Below are positions 8,955 to 17,729 of a stretch of DNA of 43,859 nucleotides, piece by piece (position 1 is the first letter of the stretch; every line of letters begins with the position of its first letter). Position numbers and translations under genes: made by a program. This DNA is from Pseudomonadota bacterium (GTDB taxonomy: Bacteria > Desulfobacterota > Desulfovibrionia > Desulfovibrionales > Desulfovibrionaceae): the NCBI GenBank assembly GCA_023417745.1, contig JAEZEM010000126.1, positions 1-43,859 of the forward strand. The letters are read 5' to 3'. Below the pieces are notes generated by a model. It was not told where the DNA came from, made no database searches, and was given only the letters and a program-made list of their open reading frames with translations.

Positions 8955-9020
8955 TTTTCCCCCTGCATACCAATACGGGACTGGCGGCAGGGGGCGAACC
9001 AGACTGTTTACCTTTTTTTC

Positions 9021-9049
9021 TTGAAAATAGGAATTAAATTACCTATTAT
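9021..9049 (+). promoter_or_regulatory. Sigma70-like promoter with overlapping palindrome (candidate XRE operator)
   Basis: TTGAAA (9021-9026), a 17-bp spacer and TATTAT (9044-9049) fit a housekeeping promoter reading toward the gene at 9114. The spacer and -10 box are covered by a near-palindrome, AATAGG (9026-9031) and CCTATT (9042-9047) with AATT words inside. A protein bound there would block polymerase; the divergent XRE regulator is the obvious candidate. Confidence 0.6.
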
Positions 9050-9113
9050 GAGGGCGGATCGGCCTAACGGGGGCCAACTACTCGATATTTAGCGCAACAT
9101 TAGGGAGGTCGCT

Positions 9114-10202
9114 ATGGGCAAGTTCTTGAATATGTTGAAGAGCGAATATGCTCAGTTGATTCAAGTCGTAAACGGCAACATGGAAATGAAAGACAAATTG
9201 TTGCTAATGTTAAAAAATAAATTGTTTGTTGGTGCCATTGTTGCCGCTGGAATCTTCTTGTTTCTAATTACTCCCATTTTTAGTGGAGAAAAAAACATCG
9301 ATATTGTGAAATCAGGATCTTTGAAGATCGACAGTTCTGTAACTGTTGGAAATGCTCTTGATAATTACAAATACTTTAGTTCGACAAGTTGGAAAGAATT
9401 TGAGGACTCGCAGAAGCGAATGGTTGTCGAGTTTAACGGAAAAATTCCACTAGATACTATCATTGATAATATAGCAAATGGCAGGGATAAAGAAGTTGAA
9501 AATAGATTTCTTTTAAAATATCCAGAATTCAAGAGTGGTGCCATAGTTCGTATTCAGTTTTTGATTGATGCAAGTCGAAAAAGTTTTAGCGTGGGTTATT
9601 CTTGTATTGAAATTAATGGAAAACAAAGATGTGAAGGAGATCTTGACAACATCAAAGATATCTATGTCAATAAGTTTGTATCATGTGTTAAGGTTTTTGG
9701 ATCAATGATGTTTAATGAAGTCCGTAATCAGGTTTTAGAAGATGAACGATCTGCTTCCTTGAAGAAGTTCGTCGAGCAAAACAAAAAGGCATTTATCGGT
9801 AAATATCGTGGAACTTGTGATTCATCTCGACATGACCTCCAGCTTTGTGAGTTTGAAATTGTAGATATTACGGCGAACGATCTTAAATTTAACTGGCAGG
9901 TTAAAATATCGGCACCAAATGAAAACAACAGCACGGTTGCTCTTGGCATGCCCTCAAAACCTTCCCTCCCGGTTGAATATAAAGTTACTAAAAATTCGAT
10001 TCCTATTGTAATGACAAGTAATGTTGAAAACACAATGGGCAAGCGTATTGTGGTTGAAGGAAATTTTACTGTCGAAGATTCCGCAAATATCACTTATGTA
10101 AAAATTGAAAAAAATGAAAACAGCAATCCATCAATATCAATGCACTCGTTTTTGAGCAAGTTAGAACCATGTAATCCAATACAGTTTGAGAAATACGACT
10201 AG
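9114..10202 (+). CDS. Membrane-anchored protein of unknown function
   Basis: The 362-aa protein has a strong start signal (GGGAGGT before the ATG). Residues 1-35 are amphipathic and charged, residues about 38-56 form one transmembrane helix, and the rest (57-362) is polar and beta-rich, with no second membrane segment. Topology is therefore N-in with a large external domain. Cysteine pairs in the outer part (for example CIEINGKQRC and CDSSRHDLQLC) may form disulfides. I recognise no family. Its promoter overlaps a palindrome likely bound by the adjacent XRE repressor, so expression may be conditional, as for surface exclusion, toxin or stress genes, but nothing in the sequence decides this. 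Confidence 0.65.
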   Translation: MGKFLNMLKSEYAQLIQVVNGNMEMKDKLLLMLKNKLFVGAIVAAGIFLFLITPIFSGEKNIDIVKSGSLKIDSSVTVGNALDNYKYFSSTSWKEFEDSQKRMVVEFNGKIPLDTIIDNIANGRDKEVENRFLLKYPEFKSGAIVRIQFLIDASRKSFSVGYSCIEINGKQRCEGDLDNIKDIYVNKFVSCVKVFGSMMFNEVRNQVLEDERSASLKKFVEQNKKAFIGKYRGTCDSSRHDLQLCEFEIVDITANDLKFNWQVKISAPNENNSTVALGMPSKPSLPVEYKVTKNSIPIVMTSNVENTMGKRIVVEGNFTVEDSANITYVKIEKNENSNPSISMHSFLSKLEPCNPIQFEKYD

Positions 10203-10399
10203 GGGTTCTGTGGGGCGATAAATGTTTGAAGGTTGAAGACATAGGCGTGCCCTGTGCTGATTGCGGTTGAAGCAATATGCAATACGTAATTTGCTTGCCG
10301 CAATTATGAACGGTTTATTTCATGAAAATTTCTTCTGATTTTATCATTTGTTGATGGTCAAGAAAAGCAGTGTAGGGAGTGACCTCCCCGGCCCCTTCA

Positions 10400-10444
10400 G
10401 GGTATCCTCCCAGGAGATTCAAATATTCCAACGGGAGGATACCC
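10400..10444 (+). promoter_or_regulatory. Perfect 12-bp hairpin sequestering the ribosome binding site
   Basis: GGGTATCCTCCC (10400-10411) is the exact reverse complement of GGGAGGATACCC (10433-10444), with a 21-nt loop. The second arm contains the only Shine-Dalgarno (GGGAGG) for the ATG at 10447. When folded, the ribosome site is fully paired, so translation should depend on opening the stem through a protein, a small RNA, temperature or a coupled event. Confidence 0.65.
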
Positions 10445-10446
10445 AA

Positions 10447-10827
10447 ATGGCCGAAGATTGGAACATCATTTTCAGCTATACGCGGAACCAAGCCCTCGAG
10501 GACGGGGTGTTGATTGACGTCACCGAGCAAGCTCATCAACTTGGCTTCAAGGTGAACACCTGCGTCACGGACCACCTCTATGCTGATTACCTTGTGCCGC
10601 CGGCCGGGCTGGAAGGAGAAGGGCAATCCATTGAGGGGCGGCTTCACGATCTCCTTTTTCGGACATTGATCGCGGCGAAAGCTTCAAGCACCGGCGACCG
10701 TGCCGAATTCGACGTCCTGTTTCTCATGGAGCCGGGCAGATGGGATACCGTCCATGTCCTGGCGGTCATGGGGCCGGGAGATCACGGTGAGCCAGTGTTG
10801 ACCATAATGCTGCCAGAAGACGACTAA
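10447..10827 (+). CDS. DUF6573-like protein of mobile elements
   Basis: The ATG at 10447 follows GGGAGG by 8 nt; the longer frame upstream reads through the hairpin and is rejected. The 126-aa protein opens with IIFSYTRNQALEDGVLIDVTEQA, where the SYTRxQAxEDGVLxDV pattern is, to my recollection, that of DUF6573 proteins on plasmids and integrative elements. The remainder is mixed alpha/beta and ends in LTIMLPEDD. Family function is unknown. It is one of the higher-GC genes in the island and stands alone, so it may have arrived separately. Translation is probably controlled by the hairpin just upstream. Confidence 0.7.
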   Translation: MAEDWNIIFSYTRNQALEDGVLIDVTEQAHQLGFKVNTCVTDHLYADYLVPPAGLEGEGQSIEGRLHDLLFRTLIAAKASSTGDRAEFDVLFLMEPGRWDTVHVLAVMGPGDHGEPVLTIMLPEDD

Positions 10828-11844
10828 TTGTGCTGAATTGTGAGCTAGATGGGTTTGAAGCGACACGCACTGATTTCATACAAAATTACGATGGAATTGC
10901 TGCGTGACGTCTTAAGACAATAATCAGTAAAGTGGGAATCATTAGCGATAAATTCTCCTGAACCTGAGGCGTGGTGGGATATCGAAAAGTCAAACCCCGG
11001 GATTTTGAGCACTCCCCTTCGAAATCCGGGGGCTGAGTGGGAAGATGTCGAAAAACCCACGTTTCACTTCAACTCTGGGGTAGGCGAATACACATTGGAT
11101 TATCATGATTGGATATGTTGGGCATTGGCATGTTATCAGTGCATGGATGTCAATGTAATAAGCAGAATAAAGGATATTTGTACATAAACTCTACAAAGAG
11201 TAACGATAATGGCGTTTTGTAAAGATGCATGCTTATCAAAAGCAGCAACTCGAGTGATTGTAGATTTAATTTGTTCAGATATGGGGGTTTAAAACTATAA
11301 GATCAGTTCATTGGCGCGAAATGTCCTCAGGATGCCGTGCTGTCCGCCGCTTGGGGTGAAGGGGAACAGTAGAAAAATTTGAAAAAATTTCCATCACGCC
11401 AGAAACACAGGAGATATTGTTTGCACTACGTCTTGACGTGTTTTGTCACAGCGGGTTATACGAGTACATCTCGAAATAATAGCGTTCCCCACGTGGGGCG
11501 TCTTGTCGGTTCGGGAAGCCAATTGGGCTTTAACATAATACCCACCAGGGCTAGGCTATCGAGTAACAACCTTACAAGGTTACGCAAGTCAATGTATCCC
11601 TCCATCATCCCCTCCTTATCTCTCATCCCTTCCACTACCTCCATGGTTCTGTGCAGACTTTGCTAGCATAGCAAGACGCATTCCGCAGTCTTGTCGTGCT
11701 AAAAGGAGGTAGTTCTTCTGATTTAGCTCTCTTCTGACGCCCATTATTTGGCGCGGCTGCTCGGTTCTTTTTGCCTGAGCACGATGGATCTGACGATAAC
11801 TTTTGTGGATGTTGTGTAAGTGCAACATCAGGAGGACTATTATT
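10828..11844. other. 1-kb region with no convincing intact gene
   Basis: Apart from the reading-frame remnant at 10924-11187, I find no coding frame with a start signal. Base composition changes in patches, as expected of scrambled insertion debris. A promoter for the HTH gene at 11845 should lie near the right end. Confidence 0.4.
10924..11187 (+). pseudogene. Possible coding remnant
   Basis: An 88-codon open stretch without a credible start codon reads through two related segments, WWDIEKSNPG and AEWEDVEKPTF, then a soluble-looking tail ending SRIKDICT. The internal similarity of WDIEKS and WEDVEKP and the protein-like composition suggest a piece of a former gene. A TTG at 11005 is the only start option and has no ribosome site. 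I cannot name a parent family. Confidence 0.25.
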
Positions 11845-12201
11845 ATGGCCGCCACCTCTGAATATCCTAATAAAAAGGATATGTTCATCGCTCTGCTTCG
11901 GGAAGGGGCTACGATCGATGAGTTGGAAGAGAAGCTTGGTGTCAAGTATCTCACGTTGGAAAAGTGGTGGTTGAAATACTACCGCGAAGAATCGCAGAAC
12001 ATTCCTCCTCTTCCTGTAGATGATCGGGGTAAAGCTTTTACTGGAAACGTAAAACCAACCAAGAGCCTTAATCTCTTGCTGAGCAACAACTTCCTTGAAG
12101 GTTTGAGGATGAAAGTTTCGGCTAAGGATGAGTTTAATGGAACCTATAGCGTTGAGGATGGTTGGGGTATCCTTATCTTGAAGCATAAACTGCAAAGTTA
12201 G
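11845..12201 (+). CDS. Small HTH protein with AbrB-like C-terminus (paralog of the gene at 19211)
   Basis: The ATG at 11845 sits 9 nt after AGGAGG. The 118-aa product has an N-terminal helix-turn-helix-like part (LLREGATIDELEEKLGVKYLTLEKWW) that resembles short resolvase-type HTHs, a basic linker, then a beta-rich C-terminus (NLLLSNNFLEGL..KDEFNGTYSVEDGWGILILK) with the D-E-F/Y...V-E-D pattern seen also in the 19211 protein. That C-terminal pattern resembles AbrB/SpoVT or translation-repressor folds. I infer a DNA-binding regulator of the plasmid-like module. It is followed by a strong hairpin. Confidence 0.6.
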   Translation: MAATSEYPNKKDMFIALLREGATIDELEEKLGVKYLTLEKWWLKYYREESQNIPPLPVDDRGKAFTGNVKPTKSLNLLLSNNFLEGLRMKVSAKDEFNGTYSVEDGWGILILKHKLQS

Positions 12202-12559
12202 CGATACAACCATCGACCTTCTAACAATGGGTCAGGGCGGTTTTCCGTCCTGACCCTTGAGAAGACAACGGTAGTGAGAAACCATCCTTGTCGCTAGGCT
12301 AGTCTGTGGTCGAAACTAGCTGGGCCATTCCAAGGATACCGCTTCGGCGGAGGGAACTGGTACTGGAATTGAGGGGACATTGCCTGCATCGACGGTTGCC
12401 TCTGCAGAGTGAGCTTTCATGGGCGTTCGGGCAGTTGCCCTGGAAGGCGACGAGACCGGTGAGTATTAGCTCATTTGGGCATTTTGGGACGACCGCGTGA
12501 CAGCACGTTGAGGAATCAGACTGTCATGAGCTGTTTAAAGCTGGTAGTGATCCAAAACA
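12202..12559 (+). other. Intergenic region with hairpin, upstream of the orphan gene
   Basis: A 12-bp stem, GGGTCAGGGCGG and CCGTCCTGACCC with a TTTT loop, lies at 12229-12256 (listed separately). The following 300 bp is GC-rich relative to the flanking genes and shows no coding frame with a start signal. A structured leader or small RNA is possible, but I see no family signature. Confidence 0.35.
12229..12256 (+). terminator. Strong hairpin after the HTH gene
   Basis: A 12-bp stem with one G-T pair and a TTTT loop ends 55 bp after the stop of the gene at 11845. No T tract follows, so it is either a weak or factor-assisted terminator or an RNA-stabilising 3' structure. Confidence 0.45.
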
Positions 12560-14179
12560 GTGAACAAAACAATTGAGAATGCTATGTCTAAAAAAAGCAC
12601 ATTCGTCGCCAATCGTAATTTTAAGTACTGTATGGCAGAAAACGGTCAATGTCTGTATATTTACAACGAGAGCAAAGCATATAGTGTTAATATCAAACCG
12701 GAGGATAAGGAAGATTTTGAGCTGCACTATGAGTTTGTTGTCGTCGAAACAATCGAAGAAACTGCGGCATATTGCCAAAAATATGGTCAAGTTCAAATGC
12801 TTGAAATTGAGTTCGAATTGCGAAAAGGCAACGTGATGATCGTGATGCCATTTTCGTCGGAAGGATTCGACAAAGATTATATTGATTTTGTAAGGTCTTA
12901 TTGTTCAGGCAATAACTGCTCTTTCCTGGCAAACAAGTCGTTTCCTTTAGAGAGCTTTGATTTTTACCATACACCCAGCGCCTCGTCTGTTAATGATATT
13001 TTTACCGATAAAATCAATACTTTTTCGAGCATCAAATCAAGGCCTGGAGCCATACGCTATATAATTTATTTTTCTGTAATTGATCGCTTAAAACTTATTG
13101 AACAACTTGATAAAGATGCTGATTTGTTTCAGTCAAATGCAATATGTACCTTGACGAGTAATATTTGTCTACAGCAGCCAGGTGAAATAGACATCGTCGA
13201 TGAGATCGAAGAAAAATTTGAAAAAAAACAAAATTGTTTGACATTTTGTCTGAAATACATGGCTCAGAAAGTGGACGAAGGTGTGTCAACTTGGGTTTTT
13301 AGTACAGACATTAACTCACTGCTTGACAAGCGATACACTGGAAACATTTTTTCTGCACAATTGATTTGGGGGACAGAGTATGGCCATGAATCTTGCAAAG
13401 AGCACCTTGACGCACTGATTTCCTATTTTCCTAAAAGCATTATCAATAAGTCGCCAAAGGTAAAGATGGCAAAACAAGCAATCATCGCTGAACACGAAAC
13501 AAGAATAGACGAGCTTGATCCGTCTAAAATGGATTGTTTCTTTAAAATTTTGAATATGATGCCTGACAAGTCATCTGTGTCAATATACGAAAAGAAGTTC
13601 TGTCAGCAATTGATGCAAAACTCGTTAGTTGTCGCAGATTTTAGTGACATAATTAACACCAATGGCTTCATAGGCTTCAGGAACTTCGGCAAAGACTTCT
13701 CGAAATTTGGTAATTTCAAAGGAGTGTTCGACGTGTCGATTGTGTCTGACGAGAAATTTATTATGTTTCGAAACAAAGAGACAAAGTATAGGTTCGAAAA
13801 ATTGAACAAATTGAGGAAATATAGCTTTGATTTGGCAAGTAAGTTTGGCCCGGTGGCTGATGGCCGCAAATTTCCTGAAGATTTAAGTATAATTTTAAAA
13901 TTGAAGAAAAGCGAGTTTGTTGACATCGTATTTAACGATGGTGTGTTTTACGGATTTCAAAACAAAGAGTATATTGTGCGCATTCCTAATTTAGGGAATG
14001 ACGGCAAAGGTCGAAAGACAATATTTCGATCGTATGCTTTCCCGCATGCTGTCAATAGTTGGACGAAACGACCAATATATAGCTTCGCATCCCACGGAAA
14101 CAAAATGCTGTTGAAAATCAACGAGATCAATGCGGGCGACCATGCCTCGATATACGAAACTCTGCTGCAAATAAACTAA
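12560..14179 (+). CDS. Orphan 539-aa protein of the plasmid-like module
   Basis: The frame begins with GTG at 12560; the in-frame ATG at 12587 is an equally good start, giving 530 aa, and neither has a strong ribosome site. The protein is soluble, rich in Lys, Phe, Asp and Ser, with no membrane helix. It contains several Cys, including a DFELHYEFVVVET beta-rich N-terminal part and repeated FGKDFSKFGNFKG and KFGPVADGRKF segments near residues 370-440. I recognise no family or catalytic motif. Its stop is 12 nt before the start of the ATPase gene, with AAAGGAGG between, so the two are one transcript. Linkage to an ATPase and Rep gene suggests a role in replication, partition or mobilisation, but this is inference. 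Confidence 0.65.
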   Translation: MNKTIENAMSKKSTFVANRNFKYCMAENGQCLYIYNESKAYSVNIKPEDKEDFELHYEFVVVETIEETAAYCQKYGQVQMLEIEFELRKGNVMIVMPFSSEGFDKDYIDFVRSYCSGNNCSFLANKSFPLESFDFYHTPSASSVNDIFTDKINTFSSIKSRPGAIRYIIYFSVIDRLKLIEQLDKDADLFQSNAICTLTSNICLQQPGEIDIVDEIEEKFEKKQNCLTFCLKYMAQKVDEGVSTWVFSTDINSLLDKRYTGNIFSAQLIWGTEYGHESCKEHLDALISYFPKSIINKSPKVKMAKQAIIAEHETRIDELDPSKMDCFFKILNMMPDKSSVSIYEKKFCQQLMQNSLVVADFSDIINTNGFIGFRNFGKDFSKFGNFKGVFDVSIVSDEKFIMFRNKETKYRFEKLNKLRKYSFDLASKFGPVADGRKFPEDLSIILKLKKSEFVDIVFNDGVFYGFQNKEYIVRIPNLGNDGKGRKTIFRSYAFPHAVNSWTKRPIYSFASHGNKMLLKINEINAGDHASIYETLLQIN

Positions 14180-14191
14180 AGGAGGCTAACT

Positions 14192-15337
14192 GTGGAAAAC
14201 AACGATGCTGACAATGACAAAGTCCTTGGTCTCGACAGCAATAACATTGAAGAAAATATCGAAAGCATGGAGGACACTCCGAACAAGCAAGAGGTTGATG
14301 ATCCCGTTGAAGGAGAACATGCCGAAAGCGGCGAGAAGATGAAAGAAGCGTCCGAAGATTTGCCTGAATATGAATTGGTCGAAAATGACATCGACCTTAA
14401 CTTTGAAGATCTGCCCGACGCCAGTGAAACAGAGCAATTCGAAGATAGGCAGCCAATCGTAGACAATTTTATTTACCAAGGTGATTTGGTTTTAATTTCA
14501 GCTGATCGAATTATTGGATCTACTTGGTTTCTCATGAATTTAGTGTCGCAACTGATTGAATGGAAAAGCAAAGAACAACACTTTGTTCCAAACGTAGACA
14601 TAAGTTCTATTTTCGTCAACCATACGCTGGAGTTTGACGAAATCCTGAATAGATTCCAAAAATGCACGCCACCTGAGTCGAGGGATAAAATCAAAATACT
14701 TTCGAACATGCAGCTCTTAGCGAAAAACAATTTGCATCAGATAGATTTATCTAAAAATTTCTGGAGAAATTATATTTTATCTGGAGTCAAAGATAACCCT
14801 AGCATTAATCTGGTCATAATCGATGACTTCGACTTGTTGTGCAAATCGAACAAGTCCAAGACGGACATTTCGGAGTGGCTGAAAGAATTTAGAAAATTCG
14901 GCAAAACGGTCATCATTCTGGTCAAAGCAAAGAATTGGAATAATTATATCAGTTCTGATGTTATTGACTTAGAGCTCAAACTCTCGCCGTATGAATCTCA
15001 ATACGCACTTGGGCTCAGGATGGATATCGTTACGTCTCGTAATGTAGCAAAGGAGTACCAGAGACCGGTTTTATTCGACATGATTGAACAGAACGGCAAT
15101 GTTGTTATGCGGGGAAAGCAGTACCAGGAAGACATTACGCACAGGATAGCTTTTTTGGTCGCCAATGGTTTTACCCAGACTGAGATTGCCAAATCGTTGG
15201 GGATCAATCAAAGCACCGTCTCGCGCCGTTTCGATAGAGCCCTCAACGAGTCCCTCTTGCACAAGCAAGGGAAACAGTATATTCTTTCAGAGTCTGGACT
15301 TGCGCACACCAAGGGGATGAAACTCCCCGAAGACTAG
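14192..15337 (+). CDS. RecA/RepA-like ATPase with lost Walker A lysine, fused to a C-terminal HTH
   Basis: The GTG start at 14192 follows AAAGGAGG. The 381-aa protein has three parts. Residues 1-88 are very acidic and probably disordered. Residues 95-290 fit a RecA-fold ATPase of the RSF1010 RepA kind: FIYQGDLVLISADRIIGST stands where a P-loop is expected, NLVIIDDFDLL (206-216) is Walker B, and KFGKTVIILVKA (235-246) is the sensor strand. The P-loop reads G109-S110-T111 instead of G-K-T and lacks the glycine-rich loop, so ATP hydrolysis is doubtful. Residues 318-352 form an HTH (FTQTEIAKSLGINQSTVSRR), with a winged-helix tail. It may be a DNA-bound scaffold or regulator derived from a helicase. 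Confidence 0.65.
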   Translation: MENNDADNDKVLGLDSNNIEENIESMEDTPNKQEVDDPVEGEHAESGEKMKEASEDLPEYELVENDIDLNFEDLPDASETEQFEDRQPIVDNFIYQGDLVLISADRIIGSTWFLMNLVSQLIEWKSKEQHFVPNVDISSIFVNHTLEFDEILNRFQKCTPPESRDKIKILSNMQLLAKNNLHQIDLSKNFWRNYILSGVKDNPSINLVIIDDFDLLCKSNKSKTDISEWLKEFRKFGKTVIILVKAKNWNNYISSDVIDLELKLSPYESQYALGLRMDIVTSRNVAKEYQRPVLFDMIEQNGNVVMRGKQYQEDITHRIAFLVANGFTQTEIAKSLGINQSTVSRRFDRALNESLLHKQGKQYILSESGLAHTKGMKLPED

Positions 15338-15884
15338 GCCCAAAGACGTCTAGCGTGCATATTTTGACGTGGCTTGACAGAAAAACACATCATTCTAGTC
15401 GGTTGGCTGCCTCAGCCTTTATGCAGGTTCGTGCATAATCGCGCATAGTTATGCATCGTTTCGCGCAAAGCAACACCCTGTTCGCTTCTCACCCACACTG
15501 GGGACCGCCCTCAGTTCGTTTGCTTGTTTTCCAAGCAGACTATCTGTTTTTAACCGGCTTTATGCTGTCAAATCTCTTGCAGAAGAACAGGCAACAATTC
15601 ATTTGTGTCTAAATGTTCAAACACAACTCGTTAAACACATGCATACCAATCATGTCGTTACCGACGCAGTGTAAATTTTAATACAATAATCAGTTGGACG
15701 CCGCAGGTTTATCAAATCACTACCAAGCAATCGGCATCAAGATTGTTTTCTAATACTTTCAACAAGCTCAAATCATGAGGCAGTATTGAGTCGCAAAATC
15801 GTTACTTGAATGAACCGCTGTCAGGCAAAGTTCAAACTTTATAAAGAAATAATCTTCTTATATGGTTTTTCTAAGGAGATTGTC
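15338..15884. other. Intergenic region upstream of the Rep gene
   Basis: No gene is visible in this 547-bp stretch. It contains a cluster of ATGCA/TGCAT words at 15420-15456 (listed separately) and otherwise mixed sequence. As the leader of a plasmid-type replication gene it is a natural place for copy-control elements; a ColE2-type antisense RNA would sit here, but I cannot pick out its promoter. Confidence 0.35.
15432..15455 (+). promoter_or_regulatory. Inverted repeat TGCATAA/TTATGCA, candidate operator or iteron cluster
   Basis: TGCATAA (15432-15438) and TTATGCA (15449-15455) form a perfect inverted repeat with a 10-bp spacer that itself contains GCGCATA. Flanking ATGCAG (15421) and ATGCAT (15451) extend the pattern. 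The site lies between the HTH-bearing ATPase gene and rep, so either product could bind it. Confidence 0.4.
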
Positions 15885-17729
15885 ATGGAAGAATATACTG
15901 AGAATGCTGATCTGGATAAGAGTTGTGGCTTATTAGAAGAGTCTTTTGTAGAAAAAGTAAACAATATAAAAATCACTGACTACGACGATTGGGTCGAAAT
16001 GTGTGAGAAATTGTCACGTTGCTTTTCTTTGATCCCCCTCAATAGAACTGAAAAAGAACGTAGCAAATGCAAGAAACCTGTGGAGCAGGATTGGTCTCGG
16101 GCTTGTATTACACGGCAAAAATTTGAGCGCAGCAAGTTTGTCGCCTATAACCCCGGAGTTGCTTGTGGAAAAGCAAGCAAAGTCATTGTATTGAATGTAT
16201 TGAGCGGTTCGCTTTTCAGGGATTTCCTCGAGAAAAACTTTTTTGAATTGTCAGGCGATACGTTTACTACGGAATCCGGGGACGGAACTGTCCAATATTA
16301 TTTTGAGTATCCCGATGATGGATACGAGTACAAAACAACACGCATTGGGAGAGAGCTGACTGATGCATTGGGCAATTTGAATGAAAAAATGATATTTGAA
16401 ATAGTCGGGTGTGATGGATACGTCTTGGCTCCTGGAGCTCTTGATCCAATTACTTGGAAATATGGTAAAATAATTTCAAATACTGTTCCCGCGAAAGCAC
16501 CAGCTTGGATATTAAAGATTTTGCAAACAAAGAAAAGCAAGATAATAATCAAGCATTCAACTCCTGAAATAAATAAATATGATATTAAAAAACATGAAAA
16601 CTGCACTGTCGATAGTCGTGCGGATGTTCTTGGCGCGGAAGAATTAACTATTTCATCCGAAAGATCTTCGCCGCAAGAAAGATTTAAGAAACATTTCGAC
16701 AAACTCATCGGATGGGGTGTCGATAAAAGTATTACGACTTGGACAAGTCTAACCGTAGCGCTTGAAAAATCTAATTATCTTGCCTTTCCTCAGTCTCGAA
16801 GACAGTATCTATGTTTAGACCTTGATTGGGAAGGCTCTGGGACAATATGGATGGATGAAGGATTTCCTGAACCAACAATAACATTTATCAATAGAGAGAA
16901 TGGCCATTCGAACTTAGCATACGAACTTGAGACTCCTGTCATTTGGCCTTGCGAATACAACTCATATAATGTTCGACCGCGACCGATTAGGTATTTCAAG
17001 GCTATACGAGATGGTTTCAATACTAAAACAGGCGCTGATTGTGGGTACACAAACTCAACCATTAAAAATCCATTCTCTTCAAGATGGAGAGTGACTTGGG
17101 CTGATAAAAGATATGACCTTGCCTATCTGGCTGAGTTTGTCACCCTGCGATCATTTTATGATCCTTATGCTAAATTCAAATCGGGTATATATGCAGGAAG
17201 GAATGATGAATTGTATCATCTTGGCTTAAGATGGTCTTATCGCTACGTAAAGCGATACTGCAAACCTGATGAATTTTATAATGATATTCTCGAATTTATT
17301 AAATCTGAAAATTTTACTACTATTGTTGCGCATTGGCCAGAAAGAGGCTGTCTTCCATCGCCTGAAGTCACTGGAATAGCGAAGGGTATTTTTAAACATA
17401 CATGGCCAAGAAGAAATAATGCTCACTTCAAGCATCTAATAAAGAATTTTGGTATTTTAGGATTTGACCCAATAGATATAAATATGAAACTCATTGACCG
17501 TAAGATGGAAGTTTATGAAAGACAATACCAAGGCTCTAAGTATACCCATAAAATAGTATCACAAGATAGTGTTAGAAAAATAGATGAATCGATTGAGTAT
17601 TTAATTAGGTCTGGGAAGAAAGTGTCTTATAATATGATATCTAGAACAAGTGGATTGTCTTATAATACTATTCTAAAATATAAACAGTATGTAGGTAGTA
17701 AAATAGAATTTTTAGAAAAAGTCTTTTAA
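15885..17729 (+). CDS. ColE2-type replication initiator with an extra degenerate PrimPol-like N-terminus
   Basis: The ATG at 15885 follows AAGGAG, so I prefer it to the frame start at 15810; product 614 aa. Residues about 45-215 resemble the PrimPol domain (PF09250-like): IPLN, NPGVACGKAS (89-98) and GCDGYVLAPGAL, but the catalytic strand reads VIVLNVLSG where LDxD is expected, so this copy looks dead. Residues about 300-420 match the ColE2 Rep primase family (PF03090): YLCLDLDW with D312/D314, NGHSNLAYELETPV, RPIRYFKAI and GADCGY...KNPF...WRV. A PriCT-like segment, GRNDELYHLGLRW, follows (about 438-450), then an HTH-like C-terminus (SYNMISRTSGLSYNTILKY). It likely primes replication at a nearby origin. 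Confidence 0.75.
   Translation: MEEYTENADLDKSCGLLEESFVEKVNNIKITDYDDWVEMCEKLSRCFSLIPLNRTEKERSKCKKPVEQDWSRACITRQKFERSKFVAYNPGVACGKASKVIVLNVLSGSLFRDFLEKNFFELSGDTFTTESGDGTVQYYFEYPDDGYEYKTTRIGRELTDALGNLNEKMIFEIVGCDGYVLAPGALDPITWKYGKIISNTVPAKAPAWILKILQTKKSKIIIKHSTPEINKYDIKKHENCTVDSRADVLGAEELTISSERSSPQERFKKHFDKLIGWGVDKSITTWTSLTVALEKSNYLAFPQSRRQYLCLDLDWEGSGTIWMDEGFPEPTITFINRENGHSNLAYELETPVIWPCEYNSYNVRPRPIRYFKAIRDGFNTKTGADCGYTNSTIKNPFSSRWRVTWADKRYDLAYLAEFVTLRSFYDPYAKFKSGIYAGRNDELYHLGLRWSYRYVKRYCKPDEFYNDILEFIKSENFTTIVAHWPERGCLPSPEVTGIAKGIFKHTWPRRNNAHFKHLIKNFGILGFDPIDINMKLIDRKMEVYERQYQGSKYTHKIVSQDSVRKIDESIEYLIRSGKKVSYNMISRTSGLSYNTILKYKQYVGSKIEFLEKVF

Noticed and set aside
11635..12213. 192-codon minus-strand frame
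   Set aside because: Overlaps the HTH gene at 11845, which has a strong ribosome site and a paralog.
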